64,000 nucleotides of DNA. Origin: CBDCFV01 sp965261795 (GTDB lineage: Bacteria > Chloroflexota > Dehalococcoidia > Lucifugimonadales > UBA3495). The notes under the pieces are model-generated. The model was not told where the DNA came from and searched no databases. It saw only the letters and a program-made list of their open reading frames with translations. Location of the stretch: positions 2,232,001 to 2,296,000 of the forward strand of contig OZ253476.1 of NCBI GenBank assembly GCA_965261795.1, given 5' to 3'. Of the stretch, positions 41,949-50,956 are shown piece after piece. The first letter of the stretch is position 1; every line of letters begins with the position of its first letter. The position numbers were made by a program, and so were the translations under genes.

Positions 41949-42704
41949 TTAATCCGCCACCGGCGGCATACGTTCCAGAAGGCTGCCGGAGCCGCTGATT
42001 GACTGGGTGATGCCGACCTTGCGAAAAGTGCGCCAAGCAGTGGCTTGGACCGCCGTCACCACCGGCTTGCCGAGACGCTGCTCGAGCTCGGCGGCAGCCT
42101 CCATAGCTCGCCAGCCTGTGCAAGCGCAGAACAGCGCGTCGGCGTCGTCACGGCATACCCCGGAAGCAAACTCCACAATTAGTTCAGGGTCCTGGTCGTT
42201 CATCCCCTGCGGTCCTGCCTGCGCCGCCCAAGGCTCTCCTTCCACGTTGAGCACGTTGAAGCCGGCGGAATCGAAGTACGACTTCAGGCGTTCGTTGCTC
42301 CAATCGGGATATGGCGTAGCGACGGAGATTTTCTTAGCCCCGAAGTAGTTGAGGGCCTGCACCACGGACGGGCTGGTCGCCACTGCGGGAAGCCCTCCCG
42401 CCGCGGTGGACATCAATTGCTCCATCTCGTTGCTCCAAGCCCTGTCCCGATAAAAACTGTTGGTAGTGCCCACCATGCTGACGACTTCCACCTTGCCTTG
42501 GGCAAGGTACCAAGCGCCCTGTTCCAGTTGGGCGTTCATCTCGTCCATGGCGTCACGGATGGCGTCCGGGCCATCTCGAAAGGACGACAACCACAGGTGC
42601 TGGGCGTGAATTGTGACCCCCGGCGGGGCAATGCGGTTGAAATCCGGTTCCACGGTAGTATTCGTCGTGGGCATCATTACTCCGATACGTTTACGAACAG
42701 TCAT
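41949..42704 (-). CDS. Arylmalonate decarboxylase / maleate isomerase-like Asp/Glu racemase fold protein
   Basis: A 251-residue protein of the Asp/Glu racemase superfamily. It opens RIGVMMPTTNTTVEPDF, as in maleate cis-trans isomerases and arylmalonate decarboxylases. The first active-site loop is MVGTTNSFYRD, with Thr/Ser rather than Cys, as in arylmalonate decarboxylase. The single catalytic Cys lies in ALFCACTGWRAMEA. It is therefore more like the decarboxylase side, but the substrate is uncertain. ATG 42704 is used; the longer frame has no support. It is divergent from the ABC binding-protein gene. Confidence 0.82.
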   Translation of the reverse strand: MTVRKRIGVMMPTTNTTVEPDFNRIAPPGVTIHAQHLWLSSFRDGPDAIRDAMDEMNAQLEQGAWYLAQGKVEVVSMVGTTNSFYRDRAWSNEMEQLMSTAAGGLPAVATSPSVVQALNYFGAKKISVATPYPDWSNERLKSYFDSAGFNVLNVEGEPWAAQAGPQGMNDQDPELIVEFASGVCRDDADALFCACTGWRAMEAAAELEQRLGKPVVTAVQATAWRTFRKVGITQSISGSGSLLERMPPVAD

Positions 42705-42843
42705 TGAACGCCTCCATGCAGGTTGACAATAATATGGTGGACTCTTAATATCACCCAAACGCTGCGACCCGGCCCCTTCCTCTACCGGGGCAACCGCCCA
42801 ATCAGGATACCAGCTTCAAGGATTACTGTCTGGAGGTTACTTC

Positions 42844-44655
42844 ATGCCTTTCTCCCGGTTGTTCAAACCCTACCTGTTTTTGGCTGTCTTGCTGACCATC
42901 GTCCTCGTGGTTGGAGTAGCCTGTACATCAGAACCTGAAGAGGCGCCGCCTCCGCCAACCGAGGCGCCCACCGCCGCTCCTACGGAAGCGGCCACAATGC
43001 CGGAGCCGACCGAGGCGATGGAACCCACCAAGGCTATGATGGCGACGGAGCCCGCCGCGGAGTCCGAGGCTATGATGGCTGATACTCCCGTTCTTGCGGT
43101 AGTTCCGGGGAAGCAAGGCGGGATTATCAGCATGGTCAACTACGGTGATGTAGAGTTGTTCGACGTTCACGCTGCCGGTACTCTCCAGTCTTCCCAGTTC
43201 CGCAGCCCGTTGCACAACCAGTTGGTGTACTTCGACCCGACTAACACGAGCGAGTTGGTGGCGGACCTGGCCAAAAGCTGGACGCTGGCCGATGACGGCT
43301 CAAAATACACCTTCGTCATCCATGACAGCGCCTCGTGGTGGGACGGCGCCCCTCTGACAGCCACCGACGTTGCCTTCAGCATCAACCGGTGGATTGAACC
43401 TGGCGAACCCAGGCCCAGGACAGGCCTGTTGCGTCCCTATATCGACCGGGCCGAGGTCGTGAACGAGACCACCATCGATGTCCACCTCAAGTACGCCGCC
43501 GCCGCCATGCTCCAATTGATGGGTGTGGACTTCATGTTGATTTTCCCCGAGGCGCAGAAGGAGCAGGGGTTCGAACGGTTTGAGGACGTGATGGGCAGCG
43601 GCCCCTTCAAGGTGAAGGAATGGCAGCGGGGAAGCTTCTACGAATTCGAGAGAAACCCCGACTACTTCAAAGAAGGGTTGCCCTACCTGGATGGCTACAA
43701 GTCTCACACTATCGTGGACGCCGGCACCATCGTAGCTGGCTACAAGACCGAGCGGCTGATGATGTCCAGCACCACCGTGATGAACATATCTGCTGAAGAC
43801 GTGGCTGAACTGGAGAAGGAGCCGCACCTGAGCGCCTACTACACCAAGACGGCAACCCTGGCCGACATAATCATGAACACCAACGACCCGGTCTGGAGCA
43901 ATCCCAAGCTGCGGAAAGCGCTGTGGCTTGCGCTCGACCGTTGGGAATTCCAGGAAACCTTCGGAGATGGCAAGAACGCCGTTGGGGCCCCATTCATCCC
44001 CGACCAGTGGTACTCCTACTCTACAGAGGAACTGAAGCAATTTCCCGGTTTCGGCGGTTGCGACGGTTGCCCCAGGACCAAGCAGGACGACATAGACGAT
44101 GCAGTGGCGGCGATGAAAGAGGCGGGCTACGACCCACCCAGCGCCATCGGAGAAATTAGCCTCTCCAGCTTCACTGCTGCCGGGTTCCCGGACTATATGG
44201 CTTTGTTCAAGGAACAGATGAAACGGAATCTGGGCTTGGACATCAAGCTGGTCATCAAGGACCTGGCGGCCATCAACCCGGAGCACATCTCAGGCAATTA
44301 CGCCATTGGCGGTTCCGGATACGGCATTAACATCCTGGACCCGGACGACTTCGTGAACGCCCAGTTCATGCCCACCGACCGCGCTTGGAGCCGCTGGCAG
44401 CCGGCGCCCGAATACATCGAGTGGTTCGAGCAGCAGAGTGCCGAATTGGACCTGGAGGAAAGGAAAAAGATTCTCAGAAAAATCGAAGACTACTTGCTTA
44501 CCGGGGAAGGCCACGGGAACATAATCTTCCAATGGCGGCCCTTTTACAACGTGGTGAACAACAAAATAAAGACCGCTGCCGGCGGCTACGTGGTCCCCGA
44601 TACTATCCAAACGGCGGTAGGGTCTACTGTGGAACACATCTGGATTGAGGAATAA
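42844..44655 (+). CDS. Peptide/nickel-type ABC transporter substrate-binding lipoprotein (family 5)
   Basis: A 603-residue solute receptor. The signal helix ends in the lipobox VVGVACTSE, so Cys anchors it to the membrane. A Pro/Thr/Glu/Met-rich linker of about 60 residues follows, then the family-5 domain: LVADLAKSWTLADDGSKYTF and WWDGAPLTATDVAFSINRW. Ligand (peptide, nickel or other) cannot be fixed. It is followed by two permeases; no ATPase gene is found nearby. Confidence 0.92.
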   Translation: MPFSRLFKPYLFLAVLLTIVLVVGVACTSEPEEAPPPPTEAPTAAPTEAATMPEPTEAMEPTKAMMATEPAAESEAMMADTPVLAVVPGKQGGIISMVNYGDVELFDVHAAGTLQSSQFRSPLHNQLVYFDPTNTSELVADLAKSWTLADDGSKYTFVIHDSASWWDGAPLTATDVAFSINRWIEPGEPRPRTGLLRPYIDRAEVVNETTIDVHLKYAAAAMLQLMGVDFMLIFPEAQKEQGFERFEDVMGSGPFKVKEWQRGSFYEFERNPDYFKEGLPYLDGYKSHTIVDAGTIVAGYKTERLMMSSTTVMNISAEDVAELEKEPHLSAYYTKTATLADIIMNTNDPVWSNPKLRKALWLALDRWEFQETFGDGKNAVGAPFIPDQWYSYSTEELKQFPGFGGCDGCPRTKQDDIDDAVAAMKEAGYDPPSAIGEISLSSFTAAGFPDYMALFKEQMKRNLGLDIKLVIKDLAAINPEHISGNYAIGGSGYGINILDPDDFVNAQFMPTDRAWSRWQPAPEYIEWFEQQSAELDLEERKKILRKIEDYLLTGEGHGNIIFQWRPFYNVVNNKIKTAAGGYVVPDTIQTAVGSTVEHIWIEE

Positions 44656-44707
44656 ACTCCGGCGGCCCTTAACGGTGTGCAAGACCATCCAAGCACAAAA
44701 ATCCACT

Positions 44708-44738
44708 GGGCAAGGGAGAAGGTTTACCCTCTCCCGCC
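44708..44738. repeat. Imperfect palindrome between binding-protein and permease genes
   Basis: GGGC-AA-GGGAGA-AGGTTTACCC-TCTCCC-GCCC folds into a two-part stem. It belongs to the CCCTCTCCC/GGGAGAGGG class also split by the MITE at 28975. Such hairpins often stabilise the mRNA of the upstream receptor gene and lower downstream expression. Confidence 0.6.
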
Positions 44739-44786
44739 CAATGATTTGTGGCAGCGTGGTCACAGTAAAATCCTGGGAGTAGGCTT

Positions 44787-45743
44787 TTGAAACAATATAT
44801 AGTCAAGAGAATCCTGCTCTACTTCCCAACGCTGGCCTTAATTACGGTCCTCGTTTTTCTGCTCATGCGGGTGATTCCCGGAGACCCCGCCATCCAACTC
44901 CTTGCCGCCGGTGGAGACGCCAGCTACACCGAGGAAGACTTGGCCAAGAAGCGCAACGACCTGGGGATAGACCGCCCGCTGGTTGTGCAGTACGTCGATT
45001 GGATATGGGGAATGCTCCGGGGAGACATGGGCAAGGCCCTCTACTACCAGAGGCCGGTAAGCGAAGAACTCAGCCCACGCATTCCCATCACCTTCGAGAT
45101 AGCAATCCTGGCGATGATCATCAGTATCGTGCTGGCGGTCCCGCTGGGGATAGTTTCCGCTATTACCCAGGACTCCCTGTTCGACTATATAGGGAGGGGA
45201 TTCACTATCTTTGGCATCAGCGTTCCAATCTTCGTAACCGGCATAGTGGCGATTTACATCCTGGCCCGTGTGTTTAACTGGCTGCCTCCGTTCGGTTACG
45301 CCAAGCTTTGGGAGGCGCCCTGGGAAAACCTGCAGCAAATCTTCTTTCCGGCCTTGACCTTGGCCATCTTTCAAATGAACTTCACCGCAAGGGTCACCCG
45401 GTCGGCGATGTTGGAAGTGCTGCGGGAGGACTATATCCGGACTGCCAAGTCTAAAGGACTCCACGAGCGGGTGGTATTGGGCCGACATGCTTTGAAGAAC
45501 GCTTTGCTCCCTATTTTTGGCGTCGCCGGGTGGTCTTTGGCCATTCTTCTGGGCGGCTCGGTGATAATCGAGCAAATTTTCGTTGTGCCCGGATTGGGCC
45601 GCCTCCTGATAGAGAGCATTGGACAACGGGACTATAACCTGGTCCAAGGGGTGGTTATCGTGTTCTCGGTCGCGGTGTTGACCGTGAACCTCCTTGTGGA
45701 CTTGGCCCTGGCATGGATCGACCCGAGGATTCGGTATGCTTAG
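44787..45743 (+). CDS. ABC transporter permease, DppB/OppB type
   Basis: A 318-residue permease with about six TM helices. It opens QYIVKRILLYFPTLALITVLVFLLMRVIPGDP, as do DppB/OppB proteins, and carries the EAA-type coupling loop (LREDYIRTAKSKGLHERVVLGRHAL). The start is TTG 44787. It overlaps the next permease by 8 bases. Confidence 0.93.
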   Translation: MKQYIVKRILLYFPTLALITVLVFLLMRVIPGDPAIQLLAAGGDASYTEEDLAKKRNDLGIDRPLVVQYVDWIWGMLRGDMGKALYYQRPVSEELSPRIPITFEIAILAMIISIVLAVPLGIVSAITQDSLFDYIGRGFTIFGISVPIFVTGIVAIYILARVFNWLPPFGYAKLWEAPWENLQQIFFPALTLAIFQMNFTARVTRSAMLEVLREDYIRTAKSKGLHERVVLGRHALKNALLPIFGVAGWSLAILLGGSVIIEQIFVVPGLGRLLIESIGQRDYNLVQGVVIVFSVAVLTVNLLVDLALAWIDPRIRYA

Positions 45744-46704
45744 TCACTCGGACCGGCAGGACTCCGGCGCTACGTTATCGCGTCACCCCTCGCAGACGGC
45801 CGCGTATGCGGTCAAAGCGACGGCCAGGGCCCTGGCCGACTTCACCAAGAAAAAACCCTTGGGGGCCGTTGGCGGGTTTTTTTTCGTGCTCATGCTATTG
45901 CTTATACCAATCGGCCCCGCAGTGGCGCCCTTTGATCCCTACTCGCCCCATGGAAAGTTCAAGTACGCCGGCCCCGGGGTGGTGTGTAATTCCGAATCGG
46001 CGTGCAGAGAGAACTTCGGCAAGACCTACTGGCTTGGCGCCGACCAACTAGGGCGGGACACCCTTAGCAGGTTGCTTCACGGCGCCAAAACCTCCATGAG
46101 CGTAGCGGCCATCAGCGTACTGGTGGGCGTCACCGCCGGGGCGTTAATCGGGATGGCCAGCGCCTATTTCGGCGGCTTCATCGACTTGGTGGTCCAGCGC
46201 CTGTTGGATACCCTGATGTCGATCCCGGTGATCATCCTGGCGCTGGCCATCGTGGCGGCTTTTGGCGCGTCCATCACCAACGTTATCCTGGCGTTGATAG
46301 TAATATTCATAACCGGCTCGGGGAGAGTAATCAGGGCCCAGGCTATGGCCATCAGGGAAACGGACTACGTGCTGGCGGCCACCGCAGTCGGCGCGGGTCC
46401 AATCCGCATCATACTGCGCCACATCGCTCCCAACTGCGCCGCGCCTTACATCGTTTTTGCAACAGCCAACCTTGGTTATGCCATTGTCGTCGAAGCCGCG
46501 CTCAGCTTTCTGGGCGTCGGCGCCCCGCCGGACGACCCGACTTGGGGCGGAATGTTGGCCGTCGCCGGCAACAACTTCATCGAAGTGTCCCCTTGGCTGC
46601 TTCTCTTCCCTGGCATCGTGATCTGCTTGGCGGTGTTCAGCGTCAACATCTTGGGTGATGCCCTCAGGGATGTGCTGGACCCCCGGCTGCGCGGCACCGG
46701 CTAA
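45736..46704 (+). CDS. ABC transporter permease, DppC/OppC type
   Basis: A 322-residue permease with an N-terminal extension (KATARALADFTKKKPLGAV) and six TM helices, including the EAA loop RETDYVLAATAVGAGPIRI. ATG 45736 overlaps the previous stop, implying coupled translation; the 14-residue extension upstream is not used. DLVVQRLLDTLMSIPVIILAL is typical of OppC. The operon ends here: the next element is a tRNA gene, so the ATP-binding subunits must be encoded elsewhere. Confidence 0.93.
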   Translation: MLSHSDRQDSGATLSRHPSQTAAYAVKATARALADFTKKKPLGAVGGFFFVLMLLLIPIGPAVAPFDPYSPHGKFKYAGPGVVCNSESACRENFGKTYWLGADQLGRDTLSRLLHGAKTSMSVAAISVLVGVTAGALIGMASAYFGGFIDLVVQRLLDTLMSIPVIILALAIVAAFGASITNVILALIVIFITGSGRVIRAQAMAIRETDYVLAATAVGAGPIRIILRHIAPNCAAPYIVFATANLGYAIVVEAALSFLGVGAPPDDPTWGGMLAVAGNNFIEVSPWLLLFPGIVICLAVFSVNILGDALRDVLDPRLRGTG

Positions 46705-46825
46705 CCGAAGCACCAAGGCCCTGGTGACATAAGGCGGTTGTCCTCATCACTGGGTACCCCTACGGACTACGGAGCCATCGGAAGAATCCCCGTCAAGACC
46801 AACCCCGCAGCTGGTTGCTATCCGT

Positions 46826-46831
46826 TATAAT
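46826..46831 (+). promoter_or_regulatory. Probable -10 box of the tRNA-Ala gene
   Basis: TATAAT lies 14 bases before the tRNA. No convincing -35 sequence is visible at the expected distance. Confidence 0.5.
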
Positions 46832-46845
46832 TGACTGTAGATCAT

Positions 46846-46920
46846 GGGGGTGTAGCTCAGCGGGAGAGCACCTGCTTTGCACGCAGGGGGCCAGGGGTTC
46901 GATTCCCCTCACCTCCACCA
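46846..46920 (+). tRNA. tRNA-Ala (anticodon UGC)
   Basis: A 75-base cloverleaf with encoded CCA. The acceptor stem GGGGGTG pairs with CACCTCC and includes the G3:U70 wobble that identifies tRNA-Ala. The D arm starts GCTCAGCGGGAGAGC. The anticodon stem-loop is CCTGC-TTTGCAC-GCAGG, with TGC at 46878-46880. The T arm GGGGTTCGATTCCCC is standard. Confidence 0.97.
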
Positions 46921-47026
46921 AACTGGATAAAATCGAGAACTTTTACGTTGCGGTTTGTGCTAGACCTGTAGGGAAGAGGTGCTTGTTGAGACTCCTCCCT
47001 ACGCCCGCATCGGCTGCCCGCATCGG

Positions 47027-50000
47027 CTACTGCGGCTCGATGCTCAAGGTGAAGGTCCCGCCGGAGCCGGCTGCTTCCGCGGTGTAGTCGCCGGCGGCCA
47101 GCGTCAGGGCGACGCTGTTCAACCCGGTATGGGCGCCGTCGTGCACCAGCTTGCCGTTCCCCCGCCGGATACTTCTCCGGTCTTCATAGGTCCCCTTGGG
47201 CGGTGTCCCCCAGCCGTTCTGCGGCGTGCCCTTCGACACGAACAGCACCCCGCCCGACTCCGGCGTGAGGGTGATGCTCACCTCGGTCTCCTCCGATAGA
47301 GTGAAGTGGATGTACCGGGCGGCGCTGTCTTGGTGGTGGGCCCGGCAGTCCGGGTCGTCCCAGGCTCCGCTGAACTCCGCCGCCGTGGCGAGTTCGTTCA
47401 GGTTGGTGAAGCAGGAGGTAACCGGCGTCGGCTCCGGTTCCGGCGTCGGCTCCTCCACGTCGGTCAGGCTGACGGTCACGTTTATGGAGGCGCTGGCGCC
47501 CTCCGGGTCCTCCGCTGTCACCGTCACCGCGTAGGTCTGCTTGGCCTCGTAGTCGTAGGTTACGCCCTCCTTGGTGGTCAGTTGCCCGGTGGCGGCGTTC
47601 AGGTCAAAGGAGCCAGCGTCGGCTCCCGACAGGGAGTAGGTCAGGGTGTCATCGTCCGGATCGGTGGCGGTCAGGGGCAGGCCCACGTTCTCTCCCGCCG
47701 CGGTGTTCTCCGGCAGGTTGAAGGCCGCGCTCGGCCCGGCGTCGAAGACCGGCGGGTCGTTGGCGTCGGTCAGGCTGACGGTCACGTTTATGGAGGCGCT
47801 GGCGCCCTCCGGGTCCTCCGCTGTTACCGTCACCGCGTAGGTCTGCTTGGCCTCGTAGTCGTAGGTTACGCCCTCCTTGGTGGTCAGTTGCCCGGTGGCG
47901 GCGTTCAAGTCAAAGGAGCCAGCGTCGTCGCTGGACAGGGAGTAGGTCAGGGTGTCATCGTCCGGATTGGTGGCGGTCAGGGGCAGGCCAACGTTCACGC
48001 CGGCCGCTGTGTTCTCGGCCAAGGTGCGCGTTGCGCCGTCCCCCTCGTCGAAGACCGGAGCCTGGTTGGGGGCCGCTTCCTCCACGTCGGTCAGGCTGAC
48101 GGTCACGCTGATGGAGGCGCTGGCGCCCTCCGGGTCCTCCGCTGTTACCGTCACCGCGTAGGTTGGCTTGCTTTCATAGTCGTAGGTTACGCTCTCCCTG
48201 GTCGTCAGTTGCCCGGTGGCGGCGTTCAGGTCGAAAGAGCCAGCGTCGTCGCCGGACAGGGAGTAGGTCAGGGTGTCATCGTCCGGGTCCGTGGCCGTCA
48301 GGGGCAGACCCACGTTCTCGCCGGCCGCGGTGTTCTCCGGCAGGTTGAAAGCCGCGCTCGGCCCGGCGTCAAAGACCGGCGGGGCGTTGGTGTCCGGCAC
48401 ATCGCCGGTCACCGTCACCGTCACCGTCATCGTGTCGGAATCGGACTGGTCCTCCTTGTCGGTGACGGTCAGTTGGAACTCCAGCGTCGTTCCACCCGCC
48501 GCGTCGGACGGCACGGTGAAGCTGGGGTCTCCCTTGGTCGGATCGCTCAGGGTGACGGCCGGGCCGGACATCTGGGTCCACAGGTGGGTCATCTGGTACC
48601 ACTTGCCGTAGGGGTTCGTGCTGCCCCTGCCTTGCAGTGTAACGCTATCGCCCGGCGCGCCCGTCAGGTCCGGGCCTGCGGTGGCCGTAGGCCGGATGGT
48701 TCCCGCCGCGGCGACGGTGACGATCATGGTGTCGGAGTCGGACTGGCCCTCCTGGTCGGTCACCGTCAGTTGGAACTCCAGCGTCGTCCCGTCGGCGGCG
48801 TCTGCCGGCAGCGTGAAGCTGGGGTCGCCGTGGGTGGGCTTGTCCAGGGTTACAGTCGGCCCGGACAGTTGTCTCCAGGAGTGGGCCATCTTGTACCACC
48901 TGCCGTAGGGGTTCGTGCTGCACCGGCCCTGTAGGGTTACTTGGCCTCCCGGCGCTCCCGCTAGGTCCGGCCCGGCGCAGGCCGCGAGCTTTGGCAATAC
49001 GGTGACAGTCACGGAGTCGGAGTCGGATTTCCCTTCCTTATCCGTGACCGTCAATTGGAACTCCAGCGTCGTCCCCTCCTCCGCGTCGTCCGGCAGTGTG
49101 AAGCTGGGGTTGCCCACGGAGGCGTCGCTTAGGGTTACGTCCGGCCCGGACGGTTGCGTCCACTGCTGCTCCATCTCCCACCACTCGCCGTAGGGGTTCG
49201 TGCTGCCCGTGCCCTGGAGGGTCACGCTCTGCCCGGGGGCGCCGGTCAGGTCGGGGCCCGCGTCAGCGGTGAGCTCCGGGGCGGGATCGCCGGAACCGCC
49301 CGCGCCGGCGGGCGGCGGGGGATTCCCGATCGTGAACGAAACGAACTGTTTCTGGTAGAATTCCCCGTTCTTGGTAACGGTCACCACGAACTTATATTCC
49401 CCGTGCGGCGGCCTCCAGCCATCATTGCCGCAATCGAAGCTTATGGCGCTTCCCTTTACCTTGGAGCGTTTAGTGCCGGCAAAGCCTCCCCCGCTAAGGG
49501 TGTAGTACGGAAGGAAGTTGGCGCTGCCGGTCTGTTGCCAGGTCCATTCGAAATCCGATTCTCTTTCCATTCCTCTTATGGACACGTTGTCGCCGTCCAC
49601 GCAAGAGGCGTCCAGCACGACGAAGAAATCTGCGGGCGTGGGGTCGGCAAGCTGCTGTGGAGACAACCTTGTCCCCCCTATGATGACATTTTGGTCTTGG
49701 TAGCCCCCGGCCCCGGGATAAAGGTCCTTTTTCGGGTCGCAGATAATGTCGAGGTATTTCCGCCCGAACTCGATCTCCCAGACGGTGGCCGGCGGGAGGT
49801 TCTCCCACGTGGAGCCTTCACCCGGGTCGGACCACTGGCTGACGCCGTGGACGTTCCGGGCCCGCACCCGGGACTGGTAGGTCGTGCCTTTCGCCAGGTT
49901 CCGGAGGGTGGTTATAGTGTTTGTGACAGACAGTGCGTGGGTGTGCCACTCCGTAGCGTCGTTATCCTGGTACTCCACGTCGTAACCGGTGATGGCCGGG

Positions 50001-50956
50001 CCGTCCACAATCTGCGGCGCTGCCCAGATGACGTCCAGCATAGTAGTGGGGTCGATGAGAGACTGGGGCATCCGAGGCGCTCCCGGCGTTCGCGGGGAGA
50101 GGTCTACCTGCACCGAATACTGCTGCGCCGCCGTGTTACCGCGGCCGCGCCCGTCCTGGAAGGCGCCGGCGGCGATGTCCACCGTCAGCAGGCCGTTGGC
50201 CGCTGGGCGGATGTCAGCCTCGTAGTTCCACGCGCCCGTGCGCCGGAGCGCTGTTGCCTCGCCGTTGACCACGTCCAGGTCGTCCACCGTGAATCCCACC
50301 GCGGTTTCGGTCAAGAGAATGCCAACGGTGAACATATCCCGCTGGGTTTCCGCCGGCCCGCTGATCCGGTGCACCCGCGGCGGGTCCGGGTCATAGGTTG
50401 CCTCCCATATCTCGTGGAGACCACGCCACTTGATGCGAATCCTCACTTGGTACGGCCACGTGCCCCACCGCCCGGTGTAGTATTGGGGCTGCACGTCGGT
50501 GAAGGTCACCACATTTCCGCTGGTTTGCGCGTTGAGCGGAGCGGCCAGGTTATTTGTGGCGAGATAATACGCCCCAGGCTCCTCCGAGAAGGTGGCGGTT
50601 ACCGTAAAGGGGCCGGAGGTCAGGATGGGACTCTCCGGCCCCTCGATGGTAATCGAAGGAGGCACGGGGGGACTATCCGAGTTGGCGACATGGATGGTCA
50701 CATCCGCCCTGTCGTCCACCGCTGGGTCGGCTGCGCCGGTCGAATCCCTGCCGTCGCTGACGCCCACCGTCACCATGTGGGAAGCAGCGGCAGCCCGGTT
50801 GAGGGGCATACCGTCGGCCATCCGTATCTGGCCGGTGCCGGAGTCTATGGTGAAATGGCTGTCCCCGCTGATGGAGTAGGTCAGCGTGTTGTTCGCGTCG
50901 TTGATGGCGGTTACCGGGCTGCCCACGGCGGTATTGGCCGCCGCGTCTTCGTCCAC
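47027..50956 (-). CDS. C-terminal fragment of the giant surface protein (FN3-PKD-cadherin)
   Basis: A 1309-residue frame. Order: a cadherin-like repeat (about 1-65, NTLTYSISGDSHFTIDSGTGQI), an Ig-like/Big-type domain, FN3 (around 290-390, NLAKGTTYQSRVRARN), a Cys-containing beta domain (about 400-545), three PKD-type repeats beginning AGPDLTGAPGQSVTLQG, three cadherin repeats with SFDLNAATGQLTTK, a Pro/Glu linker, and a C-terminal pre-peptidase-like beta domain (SCFTNLNELATAAEFSGAW...). Gene callers will take it as a stand-alone gene; its first codons really continue the frame at 50911-52179. Confidence 0.8.
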   Translation of the reverse strand: MDEDAAANTAVGSPVTAINDANNTLTYSISGDSHFTIDSGTGQIRMADGMPLNRAAAASHMVTVGVSDGRDSTGAADPAVDDRADVTIHVANSDSPPVPPSITIEGPESPILTSGPFTVTATFSEEPGAYYLATNNLAAPLNAQTSGNVVTFTDVQPQYYTGRWGTWPYQVRIRIKWRGLHEIWEATYDPDPPRVHRISGPAETQRDMFTVGILLTETAVGFTVDDLDVVNGEATALRRTGAWNYEADIRPAANGLLTVDIAAGAFQDGRGRGNTAAQQYSVQVDLSPRTPGAPRMPQSLIDPTTMLDVIWAAPQIVDGPAITGYDVEYQDNDATEWHTHALSVTNTITTLRNLAKGTTYQSRVRARNVHGVSQWSDPGEGSTWENLPPATVWEIEFGRKYLDIICDPKKDLYPGAGGYQDQNVIIGGTRLSPQQLADPTPADFFVVLDASCVDGDNVSIRGMERESDFEWTWQQTGSANFLPYYTLSGGGFAGTKRSKVKGSAISFDCGNDGWRPPHGEYKFVVTVTKNGEFYQKQFVSFTIGNPPPPAGAGGSGDPAPELTADAGPDLTGAPGQSVTLQGTGSTNPYGEWWEMEQQWTQPSGPDVTLSDASVGNPSFTLPDDAEEGTTLEFQLTVTDKEGKSDSDSVTVTVLPKLAACAGPDLAGAPGGQVTLQGRCSTNPYGRWYKMAHSWRQLSGPTVTLDKPTHGDPSFTLPADAADGTTLEFQLTVTDQEGQSDSDTMIVTVAAAGTIRPTATAGPDLTGAPGDSVTLQGRGSTNPYGKWYQMTHLWTQMSGPAVTLSDPTKGDPSFTVPSDAAGGTTLEFQLTVTDKEDQSDSDTMTVTVTVTGDVPDTNAPPVFDAGPSAAFNLPENTAAGENVGLPLTATDPDDDTLTYSLSGDDAGSFDLNAATGQLTTRESVTYDYESKPTYAVTVTAEDPEGASASISVTVSLTDVEEAAPNQAPVFDEGDGATRTLAENTAAGVNVGLPLTATNPDDDTLTYSLSSDDAGSFDLNAATGQLTTKEGVTYDYEAKQTYAVTVTAEDPEGASASINVTVSLTDANDPPVFDAGPSAAFNLPENTAAGENVGLPLTATDPDDDTLTYSLSGADAGSFDLNAATGQLTTKEGVTYDYEAKQTYAVTVTAEDPEGASASINVTVSLTDVEEPTPEPEPTPVTSCFTNLNELATAAEFSGAWDDPDCRAHHQDSAARYIHFTLSEETEVSITLTPESGGVLFVSKGTPQNGWGTPPKGTYEDRRSIRRGNGKLVHDGAHTGLNSVALTLAAGDYTAEAAGSGGTFTLSIEPQ
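47457..48372. repeat. Three tandem cadherin-encoding repeats of about 306-321 bp
   Basis: The stretch starting GTCGGTCAGGCTGACGGTCA recurs at about 47460, 47766 and 48087. The first two copies are almost identical in DNA, indicating recent duplication or gene conversion. Confidence 0.85.
48405..49260. repeat. Three tandem PKD-type-domain-encoding repeats
   Basis: Three diverged copies of about 270-300 bp, each with TTGGAACTCCAGCGTCGT and GTAGGGGTTCGTGCTG segments. They are similar in protein and partly in DNA. Confidence 0.8.

Noticed and set aside
47306..48934. Long plus-strand frame of 542 codons with regular internal repeats
   Set aside because: The repeats come from the cadherin- and PKD-encoding repeats read backwards.
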